A stretch of 64,000 nucleotides of DNA, taken from contig CAYRTL010000005.1 of the NCBI GenBank assembly GCA_964427005.1, positions 31,355 to 95,354 on the forward strand. The letters are read 5' to 3'. The stretch's first letter is position 1; each line of letters opens with the position of its first letter. The notes under the pieces were generated by a model. The model was not told the origin of the DNA. It worked only from the letters and a program-made list of their open reading frames with translations, and searched no databases. The stretch is from JAMXLO01 sp964427005. Lineage in GTDB: Bacteria; Pseudomonadota; Alphaproteobacteria; Acetobacterales; Acetobacteraceae. The position numbers and the translations under genes are program-made. Shown here in pieces: positions 24,558-33,949 of the stretch.

Positions 24558-26735
24558 ATGCGCGGCACCAGCACGCGGCTGCATTATGTACCTCCCCCTG
24601 TCCTGCGGCTGGTCGTGGTGCTGCTCGCCTTGATCATCATCATCGCGAATGGCGCGATGGCCGTCATCGTCCTTTGGCAGCAACGAGACTCCGATTCCCG
24701 TGTTGGCCGCGCCCTTCAGGCTATGCTGGCGCTGAAGGAGCTCGCAGACCTGACTGAAGGCAGCGGCAAAAGCTTACGCGTCTACCTGCTCACTGGAGAT
24801 ACATATTGGCTGGACTCTTATCGAACGCGGGTACGCGAACTGCCGGAGGAATTGCTTCGCCTTCGTGATCTGATAGCCGATGATGGTACCCAGATCAGCC
24901 GCCTGGAGCGGTTGGTGACGATGATCGATTTTGATCGAGCCGCGCTGGCCGCGTCCCTGACTGCGAATGAGCAGTCGATAGATCTGCATCCATCGTCCCA
25001 GGAACTGGTCTCCGGCGCGAATCGCACGAACCACATCGTCACTGCGGTTGACGAGATGCTGCAGAGCGAGGCGAAGCTGCTCGAGGGGCATATTTCGCTC
25101 GACAGTTCGCACGGCAAAATCGCACTGGCGACGGTTTTCCTTGGCACGATAGGCGGCATCGTGCTCATCGGCTTCATCTTCCTGCTGATGCGCCGGGACG
25201 TGCGGCAGAGCGAGCAACTGGCTGAGGCGCAATCCGGTGCGCTGCTCGAAAGCGAGCTACGTTTCCGCCGTATCTTTGAGCAGAGCCCTGTCGGTATCGT
25301 GCTGATAGAGCAGGACGGACGGCGCATTGTTCAGGCGAATCCTGCCTTCTGCCGCATGGTCGGTTACGATGGCGATGCCATATCCGGCATGGCGATCGCG
25401 GACATGACGCACGTCGACGATCGCCGTCTGCTGACCGATGCGATCGCGCGAGGTACTGATGCGGATGGCGTGGAAATCCGCCACGTCACCCGTTCGGGCG
25501 TGATTGCGTGGGCGAGGGTGCATCTCGCCGCATTAAGCACATCAGACGAACGGCCGGGCTACCTGCTGGCCCTGGTAGAGGACGTCACCCGGGAGAAGCG
25601 CGTGGAAGCCGAGTTGCGGCAGGCGCAGAAGATGGAGGCGATCGGTCAACTCACTGGGGGTATCGCACACGACTTCAATAACCTGCTGGGTGTCATTATC
25701 GGTAACGTCGAGTTCCTGATCGATGCGGCGCAGGGCAACCAGGAGCAGGTATATCTGGCGAAGGAAATTCTCGACAGCGCGCTCAGCGGAGCCGATTTGA
25801 CACGGCGGCTGCTCGCATTTGCGCGTCGCCAGGCTCTGCAGCCGCGGATAACCGACCTGAATGCGTATCTGCCGAACCACATCACAATCCTGCGACGGCT
25901 GCTTGGGGAAACCATCCAGATCAACGCCACGCTGGCTGGGAATTTGTGGCCGACGAGGGCTGATCCTTCTCAGGTTGGCGATGCGCTGCTCAATCTGACG
26001 ATCAACGCGCGGGATGCGATGCCGCATGGCGGGCGCATCTGGATAGAGACCGCCAATGCGCATCTGCAGGCGGAGGGGCAGGCCGTCGAAGTGACGCCAG
26101 GCGATTACGTGGTTCTGTCCGTGAGCGATACCGGAACAGGAATGACGGCAGAAGTGCTGGAGCGTGTCGTGGAGCCATTCTTTACGACCAAGTCGCCCGG
26201 AGCGGGCAGCGGCCTCGGGCTCAGCATGATCTTCGGGTTTGCCAAGCAGTCGGGTGGGCATCTCAAGGTAGAGAGTGAACTCGGACATGGCACGACGATC
26301 CGACTTTATCTGCCACGAGCGGAACTCACCGAAGCGGACTACGCCGAAGAGGCGCTCGAGGAATCGCTCGCGACTGGCAGCGAAAGCATCCTCCTGGTTG
26401 ACGACAATCCCGAGATGCGCGCAGTGGCCAGGCGGCACCTGGCCTCACTCGGCTATCAGGTGTGCGAGGCGGGCAGCGGGCCCGCGGCTCTTGCGATTCT
26501 CCAGGACGGCAGCTTCGACCTGTTGTTCACCGACATCGTCATGCCCGACGGAATGACCGGCTATCAGTTGGCGGCAGCCGCGCAGGCGCTCCGGCCGGAC
26601 CTGAAGGTGCTCTACACGACGGGCTACGCCGGGTCTCTCGCCGAGTGGGCGGAGCCGCAGCGCGGCACGATGCTCCGCAAGCCGTACCGCAAGCAGGTCC
26701 TCGCAGCCACGATCAGGGCAGCGTTGGAGGCCTGA
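24558..26735 (+). CDS. Hybrid sensor histidine kinase (CHASE3-PAS-HisKA-HATPase-REC)
   Basis: About 725 aa. A first membrane helix (about residues 15-40) precedes a CHASE3-like periplasmic domain with LLTGDTYWLDSYRT, and a second helix ends it (about 190-212). A PAS domain follows (about 235-345), then HisKA with the acceptor His in TGGIAHDFNNLL (about residue 371), and an HATPase with LNLTINARDAMP and GSGLGLSMIFGFAKQSGG. A C-terminal receiver has DDNPEMR and the phospho-acceptor Asp in LFTDIVMPDG. The DFNNLL box marks the group that often ends in a receiver. The ATG at 24558 is preferred over TTG at 24522. It may be co-transcribed with rnd. Confidence 0.88.
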   Translation: MRGTSTRLHYVPPPVLRLVVVLLALIIIIANGAMAVIVLWQQRDSDSRVGRALQAMLALKELADLTEGSGKSLRVYLLTGDTYWLDSYRTRVRELPEELLRLRDLIADDGTQISRLERLVTMIDFDRAALAASLTANEQSIDLHPSSQELVSGANRTNHIVTAVDEMLQSEAKLLEGHISLDSSHGKIALATVFLGTIGGIVLIGFIFLLMRRDVRQSEQLAEAQSGALLESELRFRRIFEQSPVGIVLIEQDGRRIVQANPAFCRMVGYDGDAISGMAIADMTHVDDRRLLTDAIARGTDADGVEIRHVTRSGVIAWARVHLAALSTSDERPGYLLALVEDVTREKRVEAELRQAQKMEAIGQLTGGIAHDFNNLLGVIIGNVEFLIDAAQGNQEQVYLAKEILDSALSGADLTRRLLAFARRQALQPRITDLNAYLPNHITILRRLLGETIQINATLAGNLWPTRADPSQVGDALLNLTINARDAMPHGGRIWIETANAHLQAEGQAVEVTPGDYVVLSVSDTGTGMTAEVLERVVEPFFTTKSPGAGSGLGLSMIFGFAKQSGGHLKVESELGHGTTIRLYLPRAELTEADYAEEALEESLATGSESILLVDDNPEMRAVARRHLASLGYQVCEAGSGPAALAILQDGSFDLLFTDIVMPDGMTGYQLAAAAQALRPDLKVLYTTGYAGSLAEWAEPQRGTMLRKPYRKQVLAATIRAALEA

Positions 26736-26738
26736 AAC

Positions 26739-27434
26739 TCAGCCGGCGGCAGGCGGTGCATTGCCGGCAACTTCGACCAGCAGCTTGCGCAGAATCGCCT
26801 CGGCAAAACTGCCCGTATCGCGGGCAACGACGAGGAAGGAATCGGGACCGCCAATGACGTTTTCCCGATAATATGCCTCAAGCCCCGGCTCGACCTCGAT
26901 GATCGGCAGGCCATTGATGGTGACCCCGGCGGCCACCGCCGCGTCGCGCGCGTCCGTCACCGGCCTGCCATCGTTGTTGGCGCCGTCTCCTGAAACGTCG
27001 ATGACGCGTCGTGCGGCGATGTATCCGCTGGTCAGCAGCAAGCCGGTGCAGAAGTCGATTGCGCCGCTGATCGATGTCCAGCCCGGCACCGGACGCAACG
27101 CGTCGCGCACCGCCTTGGCAAAACTCTCAGCGGTGTTCTGATCGTGGATGACCCGCCACGGGACCACCTGGTCCTGCCGTCGTGCATCGGTCCAGGTGAC
27201 GAAGGTCAGCGCGATGCGCCCGTGCCGGCCGCCCCGCACTGCCTCGACAAACGCGCGATTGCGCAACGAGTCCAGATAGCCCTGGATCTGCATGGTCAGG
27301 CGCTGCTCGCTGATGCTGCCCGAGCTGTCGACTGCCAGAACGAGCGCCACATCGACCTCGGCACGGGGCATGCGTTCGACCACGTCGGCCGGTACGGCCA
27401 ACCTGGTCAGGCGTCGTGCCATGGCGATCGCCAT
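26739..27434 (-). CDS. DUF1194 von Willebrand factor A-like protein
   Basis: A 231-aa protein with a vWA-type fold. The MIDAS motif is LAVDSSGSIS near residue 34, followed by the helical PGWTSISGAID segment and the DVSGDGANNDGRPV motif that is the clearest mark of DUF1194. Members are usually exported, but the N terminus here shows no good signal peptide, so this copy may be cytoplasmic or mis-started. It is convergent with the hybrid kinase (3 nt) and divergent from cysD. The binding partner is unknown. Confidence 0.8.
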   Translation of the reverse strand: MAIAMARRLTRLAVPADVVERMPRAEVDVALVLAVDSSGSISEQRLTMQIQGYLDSLRNRAFVEAVRGGRHGRIALTFVTWTDARRQDQVVPWRVIHDQNTAESFAKAVRDALRPVPGWTSISGAIDFCTGLLLTSGYIAARRVIDVSGDGANNDGRPVTDARDAAVAAGVTINGLPIIEVEPGLEAYYRENVIGGPDSFLVVARDTGSFAEAILRKLLVEVAGNAPPAAG

Positions 27435-27538
27435 TGCCTTCCTTCGCGTAAAGCTCCCTGCGGGAAGGTTAACAGAATTCCCGCCCCGGCGGGATCGCCA
27501 TTTACAGCGCGCCGCGGGTTGGACTAGGCAGGCCGGTC

Positions 27539-27566
27539 TTGCCGCCGGGTGGATACGTTTTGTAAC
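27539..27566 (+). promoter_or_regulatory. Possible sigma70-type promoter of cysD
   Basis: TTGCCG at 27539-27544 and TGTAAC at 27561-27566 are separated by 16 nt and lie about 40 nt upstream of the cysD start. The -35 hexamer matches four of six positions and the -10 matches four of six. It is a weak, position-supported call. Confidence 0.3.
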
Positions 27567-27604
27567 GGATCAGCAGAAGGTGGCGCTGAAAGATCGGCGG
27601 AACT

Positions 27605-28510
27605 TTGACGACGCACCCACATCACCTAAAGGCGCTCGAAGCCGAAAGCATTCATATTCTGCGAGAAGTGGCGGCGCAGGCCGCACGGCCAGTCCTGCTG
27701 TATTCGATTGGCAAGGATTCGTCCGTGCTGCTGCATCTGACCCGGAAGGCGTTCTTTCCCGGCACTGCACCGTTCCCGCTGCTGCACATCGATACGACAT
27801 GGAAATTCCGCGACATGATCCGTTTCCGCGACGCGACGGCAAAGCGCTTCGGCTTCGATCTGCGCGTTCACACCAATCCGGAAGGTCTGCGGCAGAATAT
27901 CAATCCGTTCGACCACGGCAGCAACGTCTACACCCAGATCATGAAGACCGATGCGCTGAAGCAAGCCTTGACAGAAGGCAATTACGACCTCGCCATCGGT
28001 GGCGCACGGCGGGACGAGGAGCGATCTCGCGCGAAGGAACGCGTATTCTCTGTGCGCGGGCCAGGTCATAGCTGGGACCCGAAGCGGCAACGGCCAGAGC
28101 TTTGGCATCTTTACAATGGCAATCTCGCACCGGGCGAGACGCTGCGCGTATTTCCGCTGTCGAACTGGACCGAGCTCGACGTCTGGACCTACATCCTGGC
28201 AGAAGGAATCGACGTCGTTCCGCTGTATTTCGCTGCGCCGCGCCCCACGGTCGAGCGCGATGGCATGATCATTGTGGTCGATGACGAGAGGATGCGGTTT
28301 CGCCCTGGTGAGAAGCCGGTGGAACGGCTGGTCCGATTCCGTTCGCTTGGTTGCTATCCACTTTCGGCTGCCGTCGACTCCACCGCGGCAAGCCTGGAAG
28401 AAGTTGTCGTGGAAATGCGGACGACGCGCATCTCCGAGCGGGCGGGACGCCTGATCGACCAGGATCAGGACGCCTCGATGGAGAAGAAGAAGCGTGAGGG
28501 CTACTTCTGA
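27605..28510 (+). CDS. cysD: Sulfate adenylyltransferase subunit 2
   Basis: A 301-aa protein with the PP-loop motif LLYSIGKDSSVLLHL near residue 30 and the conserved GGARRDEERSRAKER segment. It also has PLSNWTELDVWTYI and the C-terminal KKKREGYF that is nearly invariant in CysD. With CysN it makes adenosine 5'-phosphosulfate from ATP and sulfate. The start is a TTG at 27605, the only start giving the standard N terminus. Its stop overlaps the cysNC ATG by one base (TGATG), typical of coupled translation. Confidence 0.95.
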   Translation: MTTHPHHLKALEAESIHILREVAAQAARPVLLYSIGKDSSVLLHLTRKAFFPGTAPFPLLHIDTTWKFRDMIRFRDATAKRFGFDLRVHTNPEGLRQNINPFDHGSNVYTQIMKTDALKQALTEGNYDLAIGGARRDEERSRAKERVFSVRGPGHSWDPKRQRPELWHLYNGNLAPGETLRVFPLSNWTELDVWTYILAEGIDVVPLYFAAPRPTVERDGMIIVVDDERMRFRPGEKPVERLVRFRSLGCYPLSAAVDSTAASLEEVVVEMRTTRISERAGRLIDQDQDASMEKKKREGYF

Positions 28511-30351
28511 TGCCTGATTCGCTTCTGCGTGTGTTGGCGTGCGGTTCGGTAGATGACGGCAAGTCGACGCTTATCGGCCGGCTGCTGTTCGAATGCGGCA
28601 CGATTCCAGATGACGTGATGGCCGCACTGGAACGCGACAGCCGGCGCTTCGGCACAGTGCAAGGCGCGATCGACTACGCGCTGCTGGTCGATGGTCTTTC
28701 GGCTGAACGCGATCAGGGCATCACGATCGACGTCGCTTATCGCTACTTCGAAACGCCGCGCCGGCGATTCATTCTGGCGGACGCACCCGGCCACGAGCAA
28801 TACACGCGCAATATGGTCACAGGCGCATCGGCTTCGGATCTTGCTGTCCTGCTGGTGGATGCGCGCAAGGGTTTGCTGGTGCAAACGCGCCGTCATGCTG
28901 CGATCGCATCGCTACTGGGCATCCGGCAAGTGGTCCTGGCGGTCAACAAGATGGACCTGGTTGAATTCGACCAGGCTGTGTTCGGCAAAATCGTCACCGA
29001 CTTCTACGCATTGCTGGGTCAGCTTGGGCCGCTCGCGGTGACGGCAATTCCCGTTTGCGCCCGGGATGGCGACAACGTCACAGCGTCGAGCAAGCGTATG
29101 CCGTGGTATTCTGGCACCACGCTGCTCACCGCCCTGGAAGGCGCCGAACCGACGTCGCTGGTAGCTGAGCGCTCGTTCCGCATGCCGGTGCAAATCGTCA
29201 TTCGGCCCGACCACGCGTTCCGTGGCTACGCGGGCACCGTCGCCACCGGACGAATCCGGCCACACGCGGCGGTGGTGAATGCGGCTTCGGGCATCGAGGC
29301 GGAGGTTTCGCGCATCGTCACGATGGATGGCGATCTTGCCGAGGCGGAAGCAGGCCAGGCGGTGACGCTTGTGTTGGACCGCGAAATCGATGTGTCGCGC
29401 GGCGACGTGCTTGCGGCCGTGCCACCTCCAGCGCTTGCCGATCAGGTCACCGCCTGGGTCGTGTGGATGGACAGTACGCCGCTGTTCCGCGGTCGCGCCT
29501 ACATGTTCATGCTTGGCACGCGCACAGTGGTTGGCACGATTACCGAGATCACCAGCCGGCTCGATATCGATACGTTGACCGAGGTTCCGGTGCGCGAGCT
29601 TGGCCTCAACGAGATCGGCCGTGTGGTGATCTCGCTTGCGACGCCGGTCGCGTGCGAACGCTATGCCATGAGCCGCGAACTGGGCGGCTTCATCCTCATC
29701 GACCGGCTGACACGTAATACTGTCGGCGCCGGCATGGTCACCGACCTGCGCGCGGGTGCCGGCAATGTCTATTGGCATCGGCTGGATGTGGACAAGGATG
29801 CGCGCGCCGCGCTGATGGGACAGAAGCCGGCGGTGCTTTGGTTCACCGGCCTGTCTGGAGCCGGAAAATCGACGATTGCCAATCTGGTCGAGAAGCGGCT
29901 TCACGCACAGGGCCGCCACACGATGACTCTTGATGGCGACAATGTGCGACATGGCCTGAACCGCGACCTGGGCTTCTCCGAGGCGGATCGCGTCGAGAAC
30001 ATCCGCCGTGTCGCGGAGGTTGCGAAACTGTTCGTCGATGCAGGGCTGATCGTGTTGGTTTCGTTCATCTCGCCCTATCGCGCCGAACGGATGCTGGCGC
30101 GAGACTGCGTCGCCGAGAGTGAGTTTCTCGAAATCTTCGTCGATACCCCGGTGGACGAGTGCCGGCGTCGCGATCCGAAGGGGCTGTACCGCCGCGCCGA
30201 TGCGGGGCAGATACGCAACTTCACCGGTGTCGACGCCCCGTACGAGGAACCGCTGGATCCAGAGATGCGGCTGCAAACGCTGAGTGCGCCGCCCGAAATG
30301 CTGGCAGAGCAGGTGGTCGAGGAGTTGCGGCGAAGAGGAATCATTGGCTGA
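28510..30351 (+). CDS. cysNC: Bifunctional sulfate adenylyltransferase subunit 1/adenylylsulfate kinase
   Basis: A 613-aa fusion. The first about 430 residues are CysN, a GTPase with GSVDDGKST (G1), ADAPGHEQYTRNM (G3) and NKMD (G4), plus two beta-barrels. From about residue 440 it is CysC, the APS kinase, with its P-loop in GLSGAGKST and the DGDNVRHGL and PYRAER motifs. The product converts APS to PAPS in the same polypeptide. PAPS is both the route to sulfide and the donor for sulfotransferases, one of which is encoded at 59190. The next gene starts inside its stop region. Confidence 0.95.
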   Translation: MPDSLLRVLACGSVDDGKSTLIGRLLFECGTIPDDVMAALERDSRRFGTVQGAIDYALLVDGLSAERDQGITIDVAYRYFETPRRRFILADAPGHEQYTRNMVTGASASDLAVLLVDARKGLLVQTRRHAAIASLLGIRQVVLAVNKMDLVEFDQAVFGKIVTDFYALLGQLGPLAVTAIPVCARDGDNVTASSKRMPWYSGTTLLTALEGAEPTSLVAERSFRMPVQIVIRPDHAFRGYAGTVATGRIRPHAAVVNAASGIEAEVSRIVTMDGDLAEAEAGQAVTLVLDREIDVSRGDVLAAVPPPALADQVTAWVVWMDSTPLFRGRAYMFMLGTRTVVGTITEITSRLDIDTLTEVPVRELGLNEIGRVVISLATPVACERYAMSRELGGFILIDRLTRNTVGAGMVTDLRAGAGNVYWHRLDVDKDARAALMGQKPAVLWFTGLSGAGKSTIANLVEKRLHAQGRHTMTLDGDNVRHGLNRDLGFSEADRVENIRRVAEVAKLFVDAGLIVLVSFISPYRAERMLARDCVAESEFLEIFVDTPVDECRRRDPKGLYRRADAGQIRNFTGVDAPYEEPLDPEMRLQTLSAPPEMLAEQVVEELRRRGIIG

Positions 30352-30931
30352 CGTCCCTGCGCTCGAGAGACTCGCTGCCGAAATCCGAGCCTGCCGTGTC
30401 TGCGCCGCGCACCTGCCGCTAGGTCCGCGTCCCGTCTTCCGCGCCTCCACCACCGCACGCTTGCTCATTGTCAGTCAGGCGCCCGGCACCAAGGTTCATG
30501 AGACCGGTCTGTCGTTCAACGACCCATCGGGCGACCGCCTGCGCGCCTGGCTGCAGATGGATCGCGACACGTTCTATGACGAGAGCCGCGTTGCCATCGT
30601 GCCGATGGGCCTGTGCTATCCGGGGAGATTGCCCAATGGCGGGGACGCGCCGCCCCGCCGTGAGTGCGCGCCGCTCTGGCGCGAAAAGCTGCTCGCGCAA
30701 ATGCCGGAGATCCGCCTGACGCTACTCGTAGGCACATACGCCCTGTCCCACGTACTGGGTCCCGGCGCGATGACGGAACATGTGCGAGCCTTTCGCAAGC
30801 ATCTACCGCTTTATTTCCCGCTGCCGCACCCGTCCTGGCGGACGACTGCCTGGGAGCGGCGCAATCCATGGTTCGGCAAGAACGTGCTCCCAGCGTTGCG
30901 GCGGGAAGTCGCCGCGGCACTCAGCGATTGA
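30344..30931 (+). CDS. Uracil-DNA glycosylase-superfamily protein
   Basis: About 195 aa. The N terminus has CRVC, then LLIVSQAPGTKVHETGLSFND, the GxAPGxxE-type motif of the UDG superfamily; a late LPHPSWR segment fits the family HPS motif. Two further cysteines (MGLCYPG and RRECAPL) could complete an Fe-S cluster like that of family 4/5 UDGs. The TTG at 30344 has GAGGAA upstream and overlaps the cysNC stop. Related proteins of the COG1573 group include members without known activity, so glycosylase function is inferred. Its 3' end overlaps the AmpG-like gene by 11 nt on the other strand. Confidence 0.82.
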   Translation: MADVPALERLAAEIRACRVCAAHLPLGPRPVFRASTTARLLIVSQAPGTKVHETGLSFNDPSGDRLRAWLQMDRDTFYDESRVAIVPMGLCYPGRLPNGGDAPPRRECAPLWREKLLAQMPEIRLTLLVGTYALSHVLGPGAMTEHVRAFRKHLPLYFPLPHPSWRTTAWERRNPWFGKNVLPALRREVAAALSD

Positions 30932-32225
30932 CCGGATACTTCCGCAGCAGCACCAGCATCAGCCCCATCGAGGGGAGCGCGGCAAACATGCAAAGCGCGT
31001 AGAACTCGACCCAGCCAACGCGTGCGGCCAGTACGCCTGACGCCCCGCCGATGGTGTGCACAGCGATAGCCGCCAAAGACGACAGCAGCGCGTAGTGGGT
31101 AGCCGTGAATTCACGCGAGCACAGGCTCGACAGGTAGGTGATAAAGGCCGCGTCGGCCATGCCCTGCGCGAACGCCTCGGTGGCGACCGTCCCGTAGAGC
31201 ACATGCACCTCGCCGGCCGAGACGGCGAGCAGCAGGTACATCGCCATCGCCAGGGTCTGCGCCCAGCCGGTGCGCAGCAGCGCTCGTCCCGTGCCCAGAC
31301 GCGCGACAAGCCAGCCGCCGAGTGAAATGCCGGCCAGGGTGCCGCCGAGAGAGAACCAGCCGGTCTGCGCGATCGCCTCACGTGAAAAGCCGAGTGCGCG
31401 ATAGAATGGCGCGGTCATGATGCCGGCCATCGCCTCGCCCAGCTTGAACAGCGCGACGAAGGCGAGGATCAGCACCGCGCCGCGCCGAGTCAGGAATTCG
31501 CGTAGCGGCTCGATCACGGCGTGGGCCAGGCGAGTGCGCAGGCCGGCCATCACGACAGGACGTTCCGCCGGTGGCGGCTCCGGCGCGAGCAGCGTCACGA
31601 TCAGACCGCAGGCGATCAGCGCCGCAACTCCAAGCAGGGACACATGCCAGCCGACGAGCTTGACGGCTGATAGCACGCCAGTGGTCGCAATCAGCAGCGC
31701 GACGCGATAGCCCCAGACATAGGCCGCCATTGCCGCGCCTTGCCGATGCTGGGGAAATGCTTCGATGCGCCAGGCGTCCACCACGATGTCCTGGCTGGCG
31801 GATAGGAAGGCGACCAGCGCGGCAAGAGCCAGTGAGAAGAACGGCAGGTGCGACGGGTCCGACAACGCCAGCAGTGCGGCGGCTGCGGCGAGGGTGGGCT
31901 GGATGGCGGCGAGCCAGCCGCGTCGGCGGCCGAGACGGCCAAGCAGGCCGGGTGGCGCCGCGTTATCGAGAACCGGCGACCACAGAAATTTCAGGGAATA
32001 GGCGAGAGCGATATTCGCGGTCAGGCCGATAACGGCAAGAGACACGCCGCCTTCGGACAGCCACAGGCGAAGCGTGAAGCCCGAGAGGGGTAAGGGCAGG
32101 CCGGCAACGAAGCCGTACGCGGCCATTAGCCAGAGAGCGGGCGAGACCCTCTCCCCAACCCTCTCCAGCGGAGCGGTTGAGGGTTGGGGAGGGGAGGCGC
32201 CGGAGCTACGGAACGTCCGCGTCAC
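30921..32225 (-). CDS. AmpG-like muropeptide permease (MFS)
   Basis: A major facilitator protein of about 434 aa with 12 predicted helices. The N-terminal GFVAGLPLPLSGFTLRLWLSE, SASQDIVVDAWRIE and the later FAQGMADAAFITYLSSLCS segments are characteristic of AmpG, which imports anhydromuropeptides during peptidoglycan recycling. The N terminus is uncertain: the GTG at 32225 overlaps the acetyltransferase end, and residues about 11-27 are encoded by a palindromic repeat at 32147-32195. A start at the internal Met before AAYGF (about 32126) would skip the repeat but lacks a ribosome binding site. Confidence 0.85.
   Translation of the reverse strand: MTRTFRSSGASPPQPSTAPLERVGERVSPALWLMAAYGFVAGLPLPLSGFTLRLWLSEGGVSLAVIGLTANIALAYSLKFLWSPVLDNAAPPGLLGRLGRRRGWLAAIQPTLAAAAALLALSDPSHLPFFSLALAALVAFLSASQDIVVDAWRIEAFPQHRQGAAMAAYVWGYRVALLIATTGVLSAVKLVGWHVSLLGVAALIACGLIVTLLAPEPPPAERPVVMAGLRTRLAHAVIEPLREFLTRRGAVLILAFVALFKLGEAMAGIMTAPFYRALGFSREAIAQTGWFSLGGTLAGISLGGWLVARLGTGRALLRTGWAQTLAMAMYLLLAVSAGEVHVLYGTVATEAFAQGMADAAFITYLSSLCSREFTATHYALLSSLAAIAVHTIGGASGVLAARVGWVEFYALCMFAALPSMGLMLVLLRKYPVNR
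32147..32195. repeat. Palindromic repeat inside the 5' end of the AmpG-like gene
   Basis: CCCTCTCCCCAACCCTC (32147-32163) is the reverse complement of GAGGGTTGGGGAGGGG (32179-32194), with one mismatch, around a 15-nt loop. It resembles the dispersed CCCTCTCCCCAACCCTC elements seen in many proteobacteria. It is translated if the GTG at 32225 is used. Confidence 0.75.
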
Positions 32226-32721
32226 CCTTGCCCAGCGGCCGCTGCATTGAGACGACGTCCAACCAGCGGCCGAACTTCACGCCTACCGTGCGGAGCGTGC
32301 CGGCCATCTGGAAACCCAGGCTGGCATGCACCCCGATCGAGCCGGTATTCTCCGAGTCACCGATCACCGCGATCATCTGCCGCATGCCTTTCGCGGTGGC
32401 CTCATCGACCAGGCGCGCCACAAGGGCTTTGCCGACGCCCTGGCCGCGAACATCCTCGCGCACATACACGCTGTCCTCGACGCAGAACCGATATGCCGAG
32501 CGGTCGCGGAACTGGGTGTAATAGGCGTAGCCGAGTACGCCAGTCGCGTCGGTCGCTACCAGCCATGACCAGCCTTGCCCAACGACCTTGGCGAACCGCT
32601 TGGTCATCTCCTCGACCGAGGGCGGCTCCTCCTCAAATGTCCCGGTCCCGGTCAGCACGTGGTGCGCATAGATCGACTGGATTTCCGGAATATCCGCTTC
32701 GGTTGCCGGCCGAATCTCCAT
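32206..32721 (-). CDS. GNAT acetyltransferase, phosphinothricin acetyltransferase-like (PAT/Bar family)
   Basis: A 171-aa GNAT protein starting MEIRPATEADIPEIQ. The core shows VEDSVYVREDVRGQGVGKALV, the Q/RxxGxG/A acetyl-CoA loop, and GVHASLGFQMAGTLRTVGVKFGRW, the PAT/Bar-type C-terminal signature. Members acetylate phosphinothricin, methionine sulfoximine or related amino groups; the physiological substrate is uncertain. The ATG at 32721 has GAGAGAGG upstream. It lies 16 nt after the amidase stop and overlaps the AmpG-like start, so the three minus-strand genes form a probable operon. Confidence 0.88.
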   Translation of the reverse strand: MEIRPATEADIPEIQSIYAHHVLTGTGTFEEEPPSVEEMTKRFAKVVGQGWSWLVATDATGVLGYAYYTQFRDRSAYRFCVEDSVYVREDVRGQGVGKALVARLVDEATAKGMRQMIAVIGDSENTGSIGVHASLGFQMAGTLRTVGVKFGRWLDVVSMQRPLGKGDADVP

Positions 32722-32737
32722 TGCATCCTCTCTCCAC

Positions 32738-33949
32738 TCAGACGGGGAGTCCAAGCACGGCCGCCGCGTCGCAGGCAAACGCGAGCAAGCCGCGGTCCAT
32801 TCCAGTGCCAGCGACCAGCGACAGCCCGACGGGCGCCCCGTTCACTGTTGTCGCAGGCAGCGTGACCTCCGGCAGCCCACAGAAGCCAGCAATCGCCGTG
32901 ACGCCCATGGTTGCCTGGCGAACGACGTTCTGCTCGGCCTGGCTTGCGGTTAGAAGTGGCGCGGGACATGGGCTGGTCGGATAGACCAGCACTGCTCCGC
33001 CAGTCAGCAACGGCCGGACGCGTCCCTGAAACACGCGTCGGAATGCCCGGCCAGGCGCGGCAACGGCCGCCTCGGTTGCCTTGGCCGCGGCAAAGCGTTC
33101 ATGCACGCCCGGACCCAGCCGTGGATGGACGGTCTCGATCCAGCCGCCCAGGGACGCCCAGACCTCTTCGGCCTGCACCGTCCGGAAATGGTCATAGAGG
33201 CTGTCGATACCTTCGGGCGCGAGCCGGACCCCGACAGCCCTGCCCCGCAGCTGTTCCAACTTCTCCAGTGCCGGCCGCAGCGCTTCGGCCACTTCCGGCT
33301 GCGCATTGACCCACGCTTCCTCTACCCGGAGAAGCGGACCCTCTGCCGCTTGGCGCCCGCCCGGCAGGAGCACTTCGCCCACTTCCGCCAGCAGCGAGGC
33401 GGTGCGAGAGAACCAGCCGCACGTATCGAAGCTGGGCGCCAGCGGGCAGGCACCAGCAAGGCTGACGGCGCCGTGGCTCGGGCGGATGCCGAAGAGGCCG
33501 CAATAACTGGCGGGGATGCGGACTGAGCCGCCAGTGTCCGACCCGAGTGCCAGGTCCGCCAGACCGGCGGCGACGGCTGCCGCGGAACCGCAGCTCGATC
33601 CGCCGGGGAACCGGTCCGGCGCATGCGGATTGACCGGTGTGCCTTGCCAGACATTCTCGCCGGTTAATCCGTAGGCTAGCTCGACGGTCTTCGTCTTGCC
33701 GACGAGGCGCCCGCCGGCCTGCAGCAGAGCGGTGACGACGGGTGCGGTGGCTGTGGCTGCCGGGTGCGTGCTGGCCCAGTCCGGGTTGCCGTAGGTGGTG
33801 ACGCTGCCGGCGATATCGAACAGGTCCTTTACGGCAAACGTTCGTCCAGAGAGACGCCCTGTGCTCAAGGGGTTGCGTTGGAAGCGCGCCCCTGGCACGA
33901 AGGCCCCGACGGTGTCGTCATCAGCAACCATTTTCTTTGTTCCCATCAC
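32738..33949 (-). CDS. Amidase (amidase signature family)
   Basis: A 403-aa amidase-signature enzyme. The catalytic Lys is in FAVKDLFDIAG (about residue 41), the cis-Ser in GGSSCGSAAAVA, and the nucleophile Ser in SDTGGSVRIPAS. The triad is complete. Family members hydrolyse amide bonds of varied substrates, and the short length (about 400 aa) resembles plain amidases rather than GatA. The ATG at 33949 is used; an internal Met at residue 7 is possible. It is divergent from the secretion cluster across a 226-nt gap. Confidence 0.87.
   Translation of the reverse strand: MMGTKKMVADDDTVGAFVPGARFQRNPLSTGRLSGRTFAVKDLFDIAGSVTTYGNPDWASTHPAATATAPVVTALLQAGGRLVGKTKTVELAYGLTGENVWQGTPVNPHAPDRFPGGSSCGSAAAVAAGLADLALGSDTGGSVRIPASYCGLFGIRPSHGAVSLAGACPLAPSFDTCGWFSRTASLLAEVGEVLLPGGRQAAEGPLLRVEEAWVNAQPEVAEALRPALEKLEQLRGRAVGVRLAPEGIDSLYDHFRTVQAEEVWASLGGWIETVHPRLGPGVHERFAAAKATEAAVAAPGRAFRRVFQGRVRPLLTGGAVLVYPTSPCPAPLLTASQAEQNVVRQATMGVTAIAGFCGLPEVTLPATTVNGAPVGLSLVAGTGMDRGLLAFACDAAAVLGLPV

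Noticed and set aside
28912..30468. A 518-codon minus-strand frame across cysNC
   Set aside because: Antisense to cysNC, whose motifs are intact; its composition, with many His, Arg and Gln, is typical of a shadow.
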